Origin: Beroe ovata
Lineage: Eukaryota; Ctenophora; Nuda; Beroida; Beroidae
Assembly: GCA_946803715.1 (NCBI GenBank)
Contig: CAMPET010000033.1
Coordinates: 302,114 to 366,113 of the forward strand
Reading direction: 5' to 3'
Length of the DNA: 64,000 nt
Shown here: piece after piece, positions 1 to 12,417 of the stretch
How the letters are laid out: each line of letters opens with the position of its first letter
How positions within the stretch are numbered: position 1 is the stretch's first letter
Notes under the pieces: model-generated
Seen by the model: the letters and a program-made list of their open reading frames with translations, nothing else
The model's database searches: none
What the model was told of the DNA's origin: nothing
Position numbers and translations under genes: made by a program

Positions 1-37
<37 letters not shown>
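1..37. repeat. (CA)n microsatellite
   Basis: An uninterrupted CA run at the window edge. It lies upstream of the first visible SH2B exon and so is probably intronic. Confidence 0.9.
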
Positions 38-40
<3 letters not shown>

Positions 41-357
41 GTACACCTCTTTATAGCTTCACCGGAAATTGTTTGACAATCCGCATTTACCGCTCCAATA
101 ATTTCATTCGTAAAACTTAATCAATTTTTCCCGGGAGTCGAAGAAATCTAATTACCCTTGGGTGATATTATACACATACAGTACACCTGATGAGTGCATA
201 CCTACCGATAATAATTTAATTTCATTACAAATGTTAATAGAATATGTGCGAGTATGAACATCATTGCTGTGTATAACTTCACCTCCTATCTGCGTGATTA
301 GCGGATTCTTGTATGATGACATCACTAATTGCTCCCTAATTGGTTTATTTGTTTCAG

Positions 358-1060
358 TTCCGATGGGGAAGACGATGGAAGATCAAACACAGGTCAGTGC
401 TTGCTATTTCCGTCAAAATTCCACATCCTTCAATCATTCAAGTATAAATTTTCGCTATCAAATACAAATTTCCACATAATCTTCTCCAATGTATATCACT
501 CCCTCTTCATATTCCCCCCTGTTCCTTTTCTCCCCAGCCATGATTCCCTCCTCTTCATTTCTCCATGAGATATGATATGCGCTGTAATTCCTATCAAATG
601 ATCCCGAGGGGCGGAATTCGATTACAAACCCACTTATAACTCAGCTCCCTTGATTCCTATTTTTCACACATTTTCACACCCCACAACACCCGGTTTTATT
701 ATCACAAGAGAATGAAATTCCCTCGTGACAGCCATATAGTTCGTACCCCTGGAATGATTATTTCGCGAAATCATCGGTGTATAATAATGATGTACATCGG
801 TAATTTTGTAATATTCGGGTGTGTTTATTTTTACCCCAGAATTACCTTACAAAGGTGGCATGTAATACGTCCTGATGAATTGTTGTGGCATGTATTCCGA
901 GTTGCTACTATGACGTCATCAATATGAATTGCTGCTACTGCTGGGGTACATTGTGAAATACAGCTCTCGTATTATTATACACACCGTACACACACCGATT
1001 CCATTATCGTTCGTAGTAGGACACACACACACACAGAATACACACAGAATACACACATAC

Positions 1061-1100
<40 letters not shown>

Positions 1101-2273
1101 CGCACACAAACACACACACAAACACACACACACACACACACACACAATGGTGTCTGAGTGTCCAGCCACATTCCGCTCCCACATGTATTATGTCGTGCCA
1201 TGAATTCATTTACTGGTCTAATTGCCCCGATGTTTCCACGTTTTCGACTAAGATATGTGTCGAATTCTTTGGCAATCACGTATTGCCTCCCAAAATATGG
1301 AATGATAAATACTGCATCCCGGATAAAGTCTTCCTGTTGATGCAAAGTAAGGACTCAGAACGGAATTTTGAGCATGCAACGAAACGTTCCTCACCATGTA
1401 TAAATCATATAACTTATCACGCCGCCACACACCTGCAGTTCAGAGTTTGACGGACATTTTGGGTGTAATACCCGCACAGATGGCGCGCAATCGTGAATAT
1501 TATTTCATATTCAGAAAGCTGCTGCATATACCGAATCATGTTGACTGTTATAATGCAATAATTGTCATCTCTTGCCAGTAAAAATGGGTAACTGATAATA
1601 TGATTACCTTTTCGAGAGTATTTCACCCAAAATTCTGTGCTGCACCCTGCATTCCTCTCCCTCTCTCTCCTAATTACACGCCCAGTATTATAATTTTCAT
1701 CACAAGTTTAAAACCAGAGAGAGAGAGTTGTAATCATCAAAATGCTACACGCTCCTTGCCCATGTTGTGTTTATACGTAGCATGAAGACATCTTGACGAC
1801 TGTGCAAGAGAAATTATTGTAGAAAAGAGTGAAAAGCACTCACTTTTGTCTTCACACACACACACCCTGATATAAATCCGTTGAAAAACAATGTTTTTAA
1901 ACGTGACAATGCACGTTTTCCGCTGGCAATTTCCCAAACCGTGCTAAACGATGGATTCGCTGTGGAGGAATGTTTATTGTTTATGCCGTAATTTTATTAT
2001 TGGGTATGCAGAATAGTGAAACATATTATGGAGGGCGTGGCTATGTGGTTGAACCAAATGCTATTGGATGAAGTTGAAGGAAGACGTAATATACAGCATG
2101 GAACTGTGGACGTAATTGTGGAGAAAGGTGTGTCTGTGTATCTGTGTCACTGTGTATCTGTGTCACTGTGTCTGTGTATCTGTGTAGGTATCTAACATGT
2201 TTGCAAGGGTTGATACCGGATACGCCCTCTTTCTCTCGTGACCACTGCCCAATCCACGTCCACAGAGTTTGTG

Positions 2274-2310
<37 letters not shown>

Positions 2311-5300
2311 ACTGTATCTGTGTATCTGTGTGTATCTGTGTCACTGTGTATCTGTCTGTATCTGTGTAAGTATCTAACATTTATGCAAGGGTCGATACCG
2401 GATACGCCCTTTCTCTCGTTACAACTGCCCAATGGCCAATCCAAGTCCAGACTGTGTTTGTGTGGTGGAAATTGAAATCAGTAAATTTATGGAGTCGTGA
2501 AGTCGGGTGTTGTTACGAGCAATGATTTTTCTCCTCGATATAATGATAAAGTGATAACAGTGATTAAATAATAATTGCCGTAATTCACGCCCATGAATGA
2601 CAATCACTTCACGTCAATCTCTGTACATTTCTTGACCATCTCTCCCTGTCTCAAATCACGGTTATATTTATACATGATCATGACGTCATGACATAACTTG
2701 ACACAAAGCCTGTGTCAAATCACGTGTTCTCTTGTCAAGGATAGACCACAACCACGATACTATAGTATCTAGTGGTTAGTCTAACCACCACCGTACACAC
2801 ACACTCACATACACAATAAGATCACGGAATTCGCTGCTGCTCGACGAGACAAATTCTTGCTGCATCCCATCATACACTCGGTATTTTCAACGAGCACACA
2901 CCTCATGAATTCCAACACGTTTACAGAATACTAACACACGGAATTCCAACTATTTCAGGATTTTCCTCGGCGTCCACCGGCAGTCACTCAACCAGTAACT
3001 CAGACTCGCTCGAGATTACATGTGAGTTCCGACGACCTTCAGTCACGTATCTGAGTTCTATAGAAGAGTTCAGAGAGACTGTGTCTGTGTGTGTGTGTGT
3101 GTTTGTGTCTGTATGTCTGGGTGTGCGTTAACGTTAGCATCTCTCAATATGGTTGTTCTCCTCAGTTGACGGCCCGACACACATGGAGATAAATGAGTTC
3201 CGGGCCGTGTCCGAAGTCGAGCTGCTCTCAGAACGACGAATTCCCAAACCCAACTCCTACTCATCCCTACCCCAGAGCACGCCCAAAGACTCCAGTTGGC
3301 ATCGCAAATTCCGGCCGTTTAACCGCGGCAACGCGCGTGACGGCGAGGCGACGGCGCACCAATCCCTCAGTCTGCCGAATTCCCGGCCAGCGTCCAGACA
3401 CTCTCGATCGAGCAGCCCCGACTCGCTCCCCAACTCGCTTCGCCACGAGAGTCGCCACCACGTGTTTATGCCGGGCAACTCGAACTCTCTGCCGGGTCGT
3501 GACAATAGCGTCCTCATGCGACACCCGTCACATGGGAGTGACAGCAGTCTGCCAAGTGGCACCAGTTCAAATCACAACTCCCTGAACCGGGTGTACAGTG
3601 CGCCAGCAGCCGCTCCGGACTCAGTTGAGCCGCCCGTGGCGGCGGACAAAGCGGCTAGTAGTAGTAGTGGGAGTGGAGGGAGTAGCGGTGACAGTGGGGG
3701 GAGTGGTGGGAGTGTCTCTCCTCCCTCAAACTCATCGGACACTGGTGATGACACGTACAGTCAGTATCAGCCCCAAGTGCGGCAGCCCAAAAACCAGCCG
3801 CCCCGCATTACACGGACTGTGCCGCGGCTCCCCGCGACTTACGCTAACCACACGTACTCGAACATTCCGCCCTCCCCCACGACGGCTTGCTCAACCCCTG
3901 CCACCATCACACCCTCCACTTCGGTATCAGACGACTGGTCGGACCCGGACAAACAAGCCGCAGAGCGGCACTCAATACCACCGCTGCACCACGAATCTCT
4001 CCACAAGCCAGATGCTAACCCGCTCCTCAACATGCCGTGGTTCCACAGCCACATTTCCCGTACGGAGGCGGCGTCGCACGTCACGATGGGCGGCTCCGAC
4101 ACTCACGGCCGCTTCCTAATACGGAAATCAGATACGAAGCAGGGCGAACTCGTGCTGACCTTCAATAACGAGGGAGCTGCCAAGGTACGTGGAGTTTTGA
4201 GTCTCTCTGCATGGGGGGGGGTGACTGTGGTGAGTGATCCCCGTCACTCGTGCTCCCACAATGAGAAGTCTTGTATGTACGGTAGTTTTCCGAGTCTTCA
4301 AGGGTAACTTCACATCGTGGCTTCCCAACATGTTATGCGCGCGCATTGAAAACATGATATTCATCCGCGAAGTTTACCGAGATTTGTGTGTGACTGTGTG
4401 TGTACTGACTGTATGGGTAATTAGCAATATGCTACTTTGATGTGGGTGATATTCAACGGCTCGAACATAATGTTCCACAACCATCCCGAATAATAAGTCA
4501 CGTACATCGTACGTGATTTATTATGCATTAATTCATGTCCTAATATAGGTAGTTTTCCAGAAACGGGATGTTCTTTCACGGTTCAATCGTAGTACAAATC
4601 TCATACAGCTGCATTTCTCTCCGGAAAGTCTATGATCGACGAGTATATAATGCCAGTCTGATCGACTGCGAGCAAGATAAACATATCTCGCCATTTGCTA
4701 TCATGAAGACGAATTTTTGATGTGCACGCAAATGTATTGTATGTTTTCGGTGTGCATAGTTTAAAACTGTTCACGTTTAGGCTGTGTAAAGGAAAGCTTT
4801 GAAATTATTTCGATGGTAAGGCGTGGCAGTATGCATGTTTAATGGCGCACACAAAGCAACGATTCAATCGCTTTCCCCGATATGATAAAGAGCTGTTTAA
4901 TGTAACACTCTTCATGAGGCAATAACACCATGACAGTACTGCAGATGATAATTTGAGAGCAATTATTTCAGAATTTTAATAATTGGATCAATAGATGATT
5001 ATCTGAGACGTTGATCGTAGGCATTGACCAATATTACACCCCTTCTTTATTAACATAACTGCAGTGCAATTACTCCTTTATCAGATATTTAAGCGCGTAA
5101 AGGTCCGTAATATAACACACGCCCACTTTTAATACCAGGTTTACAGCTCAAGAGCCGTATTCTCTGCGTTACACAATAGTCATTTCATTCCGTAAAGCGG
5201 GTAAATGAGAGTGTGGTGCCGATAGTTCTGGAATATTGTCCAAGTTTTAACTTCTTTTTTGCGATGAATCATGATACTCTTGGCGGACACACACGTTCGT

Positions 5301-5440
5301 CGGGTGTATGTAATTAAATGAAAAACCGTGCTTATTTTGGGAGCGATATGTAACGGTGACCACAGACTCGCTGTCTGTCTGACTATTTTAAGATTTCCTC
5401 ATGTTACCAACCAGACGCGTGTGTGTGTGCTTGTGTGTGT

Positions 5441-5483
<43 letters not shown>

Positions 5484-5929
5484 TGTGTTTGTGTGTTTGT
5501 GTGTGTGTCCGCCATGTTACTTCTCACAGATAAATAGGATGTTAATTCGCTCAAGGAGTTTCCATTAGGTGGCAATTACCCAAATGAATTCCTTGTTCAA
5601 TGATATTATATACGCGCGTGTGTGTGCGTGTAGCACACTCACTTCTCTTTTGGCGGGAAATGTTCAATCTAAATGACCTGAAGGCTTGATTACCTACATG
5701 TTAGATTTCCCCAATGTGTTTGTGTACGCAAGCAATAAAGTGTGAATGTTTGGTAGGTACTCAAACAATACAGCGACGCATTTGTCACTACGACGACGCC
5801 GAATGATTCAGAATGTCGATACCTCTCGATATAATCCATACGTACACAGATAAGCATACACCACACGGTCAAAACGCCCCCAAAGACACACGCACACACA
5901 CGCACGCACACACACACACACACACACAN

Positions 5930-5961
<32 letters not shown>

Positions 5962-8362
5962 TTAACGCTGGGTGGGGTCGAGGTGCTAATGATCCGGTCC
6001 CCACCGCCTCATTTACCAAATTGAACCTAACATTTACTGTCCCCAGAAACTCATTATATCCTCCCTGTGTAGGATTCATCCCCGCTAATCATCATTCGTG
6101 TGTGTGTGTTTTTGTATGTTTGTGTGTGTGTGTGTGTGTTGTGGGTCTGTGTGTGTCTGTGTGTGATTTTGTGCCATTTTCTTTGAAGCACTGCAAAATG
6201 ACAGGATTCTTATAGGCGCGGAATAGTCTGTAGACATTACGACGCTAGTGTTTCATTTTCCCAAAGGACTGACATGAATGAATAGTGCTAGTCGTTGAAA
6301 TGGGGTAGAGATCTTTCATGACATTATCAGTACCCATTGATAAGTCATTACCTTATTGATACTCGAGCTAAGAGTACCGGATCAGATGTTCTGTAACACC
6401 TGTTTTCTCTCCCCATTCAGCACCTGCGGATGAAGGTGACAGAAGCAGGGTGTCAGATTCAGCACCTGTCATTCACCAGCGTGGAAAAGATGATTGAGAA
6501 TTTCAAGAAGAATCCGATACAGCTGGATAATACGACTGTCGACACGACCTGTCATGAAGTCTACCTCACCGATTTCGTCCCCTCCGATTTACAGTAAGTG
6601 TCACTATTTGCTCTTCACCACGGTTTCATATTGTTTCCCTTCATACTCAATTATACTCATCNACGTACTGCAGTGCTCCTACACGTACTGCAGTGCTCCT
6701 ACACGTACTGCAGTGCTCCTACACGTACTGCAGTGCTCCTACACGTACTGCAGTGCTCCTACACGTACTGCAGTGCTCCTACACGTACTGCAGTGCTCCT
6801 ACACGTACTGCAGTGCTCCTACACGTACTGCAGTGCTCCTACACGTACTGCAGTGCTCCTACACGTACTGCAGTGCTCCTACACGTACTGCAGTGCTCCT
6901 ACACGTACTGCAGTGCTCCTACACGTACTGCAGTGCTCCTACACGTACTGCAGTGCTCCTACACGTACTGCAGTGCTCCTACACGTACTGCAGTGCTCCT
7001 ACACGTACTGCAGTGCTCCTACACGTACTGCAGTGCTCCTACACGTACTGCAGTGCTCCTACACGTACTGCAGTGCTCCTACACGTACTGCAGTGCTCCT
7101 ACACGTACTGCAGTGCTCCTACACGTACTGCAGTGCTCCTACACGTACTGCAGTGCTCCTACACGTACTGCAGTGCTCCTACACGTACTGCAGTGCTCCT
7201 ACACGTACTGCAGTGCTCCTACACGTACTGCAGTGCTCCTACACGTACTGCAGTGCTCCTACACGTACTGCAGTGCTCCTACACGTACTGCAGTGCTCCT
7301 ACACGTACTGCAGTGCTCCTACACGTACTGCAGTGCTCCTACACGTACTGCAGTGCTCCTACACGTACTGCAGTGCTCCTACACGTACTGCAGTGCTCCT
7401 ACACGTACTGCAGTGCTCCTACACGTACTGCAGTGCTCCTACACGTACTGCAGTGCTCCTACACGTACTGCAGTGCTCCTACACGTACTGCAGTGCTCCT
7501 ACACGTACTGCAGTGCTCCTACACGTACTGCAGTGCTCCTACACGTACTGCAGTGCTTCTACACGTACTGCAGTGCTCCTACACGTACTGCAGTGCTCCT
7601 ACACGTGCAGCTGACATGCACTGATAAATCCTGATGAATGGCACGGTAGGGAGATATGAATCTCTGCATTCAGCAGCTGAAACTAATTACAGCCGACCTT
7701 TTTGCAGTGTCAGTCTGAGAACATCAAAGAGTAAGCCGCACACTGCTGCCCGCACACACACACTCCTCGTTTTCGATAATTGCTATGCTTTGTAAGGACT
7801 GCCTGGGTATTGGATGAAACGGGAGGGAAGTCTTGGCTTTATTCCGCTAGGAATGGAATATGCGGTGTGCCGCGAGTGTGGATACTCGCGCCATGAAATG
7901 GTATGAATAGCGCGTGGGTGTCAATGTGTGTGTGGGGGTTATCGGTCTTATCATGGCAAATACCAATAACTATCCCTGAGTTCATGCCTCTTTTCTATGC
8001 TGTATCGATAAATGAGACTCTCTCCCCCCCTCTCTCTCTCGTATTATTATGGCAGATAATAGCTTTGATGAGAGTCACTATTAATAGAAACAAAGGGGTG
8101 TCAGTCTTTACTATCAGACTCAAAGACTCACATATCCGTGATGCTTTGTTGTTGGCGCCAGCTATCTCATCACGCTCAAGGATCATCGACCTGGACGGGG
8201 GATGTGAGGAGTCTTATTGAGAGAAGGAAGGATGACGTCATAGCATATGTTCAAGTGTCTGTCTAGCTGTCAGTTTTACCCATTCTTTGGGGAAGACAGA
8301 GAAAGCTGACAGGTCTACTGAACGGTATAACGTTGTTTGGTATGGGCGTGCGTGTGTTTGTA

Positions 8363-8395
<33 letters not shown>

Positions 8396-9240
8396 GTGTG
8401 TATGTATGTGTGTGTGTGGTGTGAAAGATATACGTCTTGTATTTGTACCTATGTGTGTTTGTCTGCTTGTTTGTTTGTGTTGTACAGGTGCGTGATACAC
8501 ATCACCAAAGCTCATTACTTGTTCGATTGTAATTTAACGAGGTACAATATCATAATTGGATTAGAGATGTTTATTAGAGATGTTTAGTAAGGGCGTTTCC
8601 AAATGAATCCTTACAAGGCTATATTCATTGCACCTGCTCCTATATGGGTCAATTGTACTTCTTACATCATACACTATCGAAATAGCGATTAGAGTTCGGT
8701 TGAGGAGCGTTGCTCCCAAAACTTCCTACCTCCCTCACATCCCACTCGTTTATATTTTCCACTATTCCAATATATTCCCATGTGTCCACTTCTCACATTC
8801 CCCACATCTCTCACTTGTGTTTCATCTTCCTCCTCACATGATACTTGTTTCAGGGACGAAGGTACGCCAGTTCCCTCCGTTTCCACCACTTTCTTCCCGG
8901 TGAGTCGAAGAGGCCATACTAGAGACCATGTTGTTGTATAAGGGATGTGCAAAGTGCACGCCTGGGATAGTTGATATGATAATGTCGTATTACAACCCCC
9001 CGTGTGTCTGTGTGCTATAACCCAACCCTCATGTTGGTATATTTGTCTGTGAACTGTCGTTCTGATATTATGTTCGATATGATGTCTGTTGCAATCCGTG
9101 ATCTCCCACACCCCCTCTCAACTTGTGATATCTCCCTGTTGAATGTCACAGGATCGTTCGGAATCTCTCTCACTGACTCTGCGTGTATGAAATTGTTTGC
9201 ATTTTTGCAGCGCGGTATTCCAATCCCAAAACCAAGTTAA
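358..9240 (+). CDS. SH2B: SH2B-family SH2 adaptor protein, 3' part
   Basis: Exons that join in phase: 358-392, 2959-3021, 3166-4184, 6421-6593, 8854-8899 and a tentative last exon 9211-9240 ending in TAA. SH2B proteins are adaptors that bind phosphotyrosines on JAK2, insulin-receptor and Trk-type kinases through one SH2 domain. The large third exon encodes a low-complexity Ser/Pro/Gly linker and then the first half of the SH2 domain (WFHSHISR, then FLIRKS with the phosphotyrosine-binding Arg). Exon 6421-6593 completes it (HLRMKV, IQHLSF). The AK|HLR junction and the overall SH2 sequence match SH2B rather than SHC or GRB families. The dimerisation and PH domains of the family are not seen and would lie left of the window. 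The last two exons fit by phase only, and the tail lacks the Tyr-containing Cbl-binding motif of vertebrate SH2B1 and SH2B2. The SH2 assignment is firm; the 3' end is not. Confidence 0.85.
1021..1146. repeat. (CA)n microsatellite, interrupted
   Basis: A long CA tract broken by AACA and GCACA variants, inside the SH2B intron 393-2958. Otherwise this intron holds nothing coding that I can support. Confidence 0.9.
2125..2470. repeat. Tandem duplication of a ~180-bp unit with GT microsatellite
   Basis: Two copies of a unit start with TGTATCTGTGTCACTG-type repeats and then pass through a shared non-simple stretch (ATCTAACAT, GATACCGGATACGCCC, ACTGCCCAAT). The copies lie at about 2125-2285 and 2306-2465, separated by a (GT)n run at 2275-2308. 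The non-simple part differs by several substitutions, so the duplication is not very recent. Confidence 0.8.
4490..4524. repeat. Short perfect-like hairpin
   Basis: AATAAGTCACGTAC is followed by a 3-base loop (ATC) and its complement with one mismatch, giving a 13/14-bp stem inside the SH2B intron 4185-6420. No small-RNA precursor features beyond the stem are apparent. Confidence 0.55.
5421..5510. repeat. (GT)n microsatellite
   Basis: A GT tract with TTTGTG interruptions inside an SH2B intron. Confidence 0.9.
5886..5958. repeat. (CA)n microsatellite with assembly N
   Basis: A CA/CG dinucleotide tract with one N at 5929, so the true length is unknown. It is intronic in SH2B. A similar GT tract follows at 6099-6165. 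Confidence 0.9.
6663..7606. repeat. 20-bp minisatellite, ~47 near-perfect copies
   Basis: The unit ACGTACTGCAGTGCTCCTAC is repeated about 47 times. The only variant I see is C to T at 7558. The array starts directly after an N at 6662, only about 70 bp past the SH2B splice donor at 6594. Because 20 is not a multiple of 3 and no frame meets a stop, all three forward frames stay open for over 300 codons. These are artefacts of the repeat, not genes. The unit contains the palindrome ACTGCAGT. Confidence 0.97.
8347..8420. repeat. (GT)n/(TATG)n microsatellite
   Basis: A GT run passing into TATATATG and TATG repeats, intronic in SH2B. Confidence 0.85.
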
Positions 9241-12200
9241 CAAGGCGTGGCCGCTACCTGATATGTAATATTTTCTGTCCGGGTGTGGCACTTCGAGATT
9301 TTAACACCTCCCTCTCTGAAGTAAGGCTGGTTCCATGTCATTCCAGCACGCCTGCCACGCTGTAGAACTGTATAATGTAAACACAAGGATATATTCTTAA
9401 CAGCCGTGTTCAAGACGTGGTTTATGTTTGTTGTTGAACACGCACGCAGTCAATGAAGATAAATTGGGCTTATCTTCTGTAGAACAGCAGGTCATTCTAT
9501 CCTCATTATATATGAAGGAAGCTGTCTGAAACGATGGTGTTAATTTCTCTCCCTTATCACTAGCCAGTAGCCTGTCCTTGATCCCTTCACCTCGCCCCCC
9601 CCTCCCGACCCCCGCCCCGTTCGCATTTCCATGGTAGAGAGTCTGGGATAATATGGTGGGGATACAGTAGATCTGTGTTACTTTGACACTCAATCAAACC
9701 CAGCAAATATCCGACGTAAGTCATCGGAAAGGAGTTCACTTTCTCGTTCCAACCCCAGAACCTTCTTTCTACTTTGTAAACATGGGGTCTCATTGTGTAG
9801 TGGTGATAGACATCATATTATTATGCGACCATTGGGAATAGGCTTTGAGTTTGCGAGATATGGTTGATTGATAATGAATCAGACACGTCACAGTCTAATT
9901 ACTGAAGCAGCCTATAATACTGCAATAGCTGAGAATAATGAACTGTGTTTGCAGAATGACCTTCCTTGTCCACTTTCCTTTCACAGAACATAGACAGCTG
10001 CCAGATGTTATGATACAAAACAAACCCCTGTGACACGCCCTATCATTATGAACTGGAAACATTCCTGCAATGAATTCCACAGCACACATATGTTCACATT
10101 GGAAACACCCATCCTGCATCTACCCACACAGACACGCACACACACGCACACACACAGAGTGCGCGCAGTTAGTTTGGCAACTCATTTCCCCTCTCTCTCT
10201 CCTGACAAATAACATGCCTCCCACCGCGAATGTGGCTAATATACCAGAGCTTGCTTTGTATGCAATCAATTACCCCCACACCATCTTATCCTGTATTACA
10301 TGAAAAAGCGGCTTGGGTGTGGCCTATCCAACACACACACACACACACNNNNNNNNNNNNNNNNNNNNNNNNNNNNNNNNNNNNNNNNNNNNNNNNNNNN
10401 NNNNNNNNNNNNNNNNNNNNNNNNNNNNNNNNNNNNNNNNNNCACACACACACACACACACAATCTACATGAAGAAGCTGGTTGGGTGTGGCCGATCACG
10501 CATACACATCTATTACATATATACCGATAGAGTAGGAGAGGCTAGAGTGGTGGGGCCTGACATTCAATATCATTTTATTGTATAACTAAATCACCCCCGC
10601 TCTGCTGATAGCATTATGGTAGTGGGGGCGTTACAAAATAGCATTCATATTATTATACACAGCGCATACCATCCTCTAATGGCTCAAGTCCCACTTTTAA
10701 AGAGGCGGATAGAGGATAGCTGCTCCCAGAAAAACACACATTTGTAATGTTTTAGTACGGGTTTGTTATACCATAGTATACGTGTGTGCGTGTGTTTGTC
10801 GTTAGTGTTATAACACACCCTGATAAGCGAGCCCCACCGTAATACGTTTAGCATCGATCATCATTCGTCGCACGCTCATCACAAAACTCATTTCAGCAAA
10901 ATGTCGGAGACCGAGGAATAACTTGCTCGCCTGGGGAGCAGCGGCCACCAAGTTTCTCGCCCATTGAACGAGGCATCTTATCGCCCGTGGAGAGACCTCG
11001 CAGCAGAACCCCGCCCGCCAGGCCGCCACGCAACGACGCAAGGGTGTACAAAGGCACATCTTCTCGCGTTTAACTCGACAAATACCGCACATTCATGTGC
11101 GATTCAAAAACTATTCAGATCAGATGTTAGGAGGCTGCGTGTTGTGGAGCAGTTTAGATGGAGGAGTGCCGTGAACGCCACCCCGAAACTGAAGTTAGGG
11201 CGTTGCCGCCGCCGCCATGGGACTATTTATTAAACTGAGTGGAAGGCGCGAAGCCGATTCTACATTTGAAAATGCGCTTCTGTAGAAGTCTACAGCAGTA
11301 CGTGCGAAGTGCGCGCGTCTGTAGAAATTTGTATGTCCGTATTTTCTGTATACATTTCTTCGTTTTGCCACCAAAAATAATGTGCTTTTTAGAAGCGTAT
11401 ATATTCTTTATTATTAGTAGTTACAACATTCTTGATATGTGAACGTTTTTTGAGTTATCATGTATCACATAGTGAAATCTGTATTTTACAAATAGGATCT
11501 AACTTTAGGATCTTTTAAATCGAATATTAAAATTTAAGAGTCTGAATTTTTATTTCAATTGATTACTTTCTCGGTCATTGAATGTACATCTTATTAAACA
11601 GCTTGTTTCATTTAGTGGGGGAAGAGTGATAAACACGTGGGAAACATGTGTTCCGAATAAATTTGGCCGTAGTTACTAGTCACTATGATGACTGCTGTTG
11701 AGTGTTGAATACTGAATAATCTCATGCGAGTAATGCTATGTATTGTGGTCGCAAGTTTACAATCCACGCCCAGATCATGATCTTCTAATTTGGAAACATG
11801 CTTCATCTGCCATTACATCGCAACTGTGTCCTATGCAGATCATTGCAACCCGTAACGTGCGATATGTTCGGTCAATAGTGAAACAGACACCTACTCATCA
11901 GAGTTCAAAGTATGCTTTGTACGTCCAGTGACTGCAAAGCAAACACAATAATTCTTGTCATGCTCAATAACTTCATCAAAACCCAATCCTACTCGGTCTT
12001 TGGATAATAAAATTGCGCGTCTCACCTGCGCGCGTCCGTTTGACGGAACACGCATCCGCGCGAATTGTTGTTTCCTCACTAAAATGACATAAGTCTGCTA
12101 GTGTAAATAGCAACTTTTGAGACAAAATTCCTGTGGTCAGGAAATTGCCAAGAAAATGAGTCAGAAGCATACTCCGATGTCGATTGTAGACAAATTGACG

Positions 12201-12417
12201 TCACGCATATTAACTTGGATAGATTGTAGTTATAATGAACAGCACTCATTCTCATATCTGTCAGAAAGTGTCATAAACTTCACCCAGTAAAAGAACACCA
12301 ATAAGTTAGGAAACATGGTCAAACTGTTTGATCCTCAATAAACTTTCTGAAGTGATAAAAATCAATTAAAAATCTATTCAAAACTCCTAAAATATAATGT
12401 AAAAACCCACGGAAAAG
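9241..12417. other. Convergent intergenic region, SH2B to PRMT5
   Basis: About 3.2 kb between the tentative SH2B stop and the PRMT5 stop, which face each other. It contains a (CA)n tract at 10131-10157, a 94-base N gap and a GC-rich patch at about 10900-11230. The patch includes GCCGCCGCCGCCATGG at 11204-11219, a strong Kozak-like context for a 22-codon reading frame. From 11330 to 12417 the sequence is AT-rich and I see no gene. Confidence 0.6.
10285..10505. repeat. Direct repeat flanking a CA tract and a 94-base N gap
   Basis: Left of the gap is TACATGAAAAAGCGGCTTGG followed by GTGTGGCC. Right of it is TACATGAAGAAGCTGGTTGG followed by GTGTGGCC, and each copy is next to CA repeats. Ns fill 10349-10442. 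This looks like a longer tandem array of [~35 bp + (CA)n] that was not assembled. Confidence 0.7.

Noticed and set aside
919-1450. Reading frames of Cys/Val or His/Thr alternation
   Set aside because: Simple translation of the CA/GT microsatellite.
6494-7634. Three overlapping forward frames of 313-376 codons with repeated Cys/Tyr/Leu-rich motifs
   Set aside because: They are translations of the 20-bp minisatellite in three frames and begin at an assembly N; no protein-level constraint is possible in all three.
7708-7795. Alternative terminal SH2B exon beginning TGTCAGTCTGAG
   Set aside because: It fits by phase and ends in TAA, but it sits just past the minisatellite and encodes a poor tail. 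The 8854-8899 exon has better sites on both sides; not excluded.
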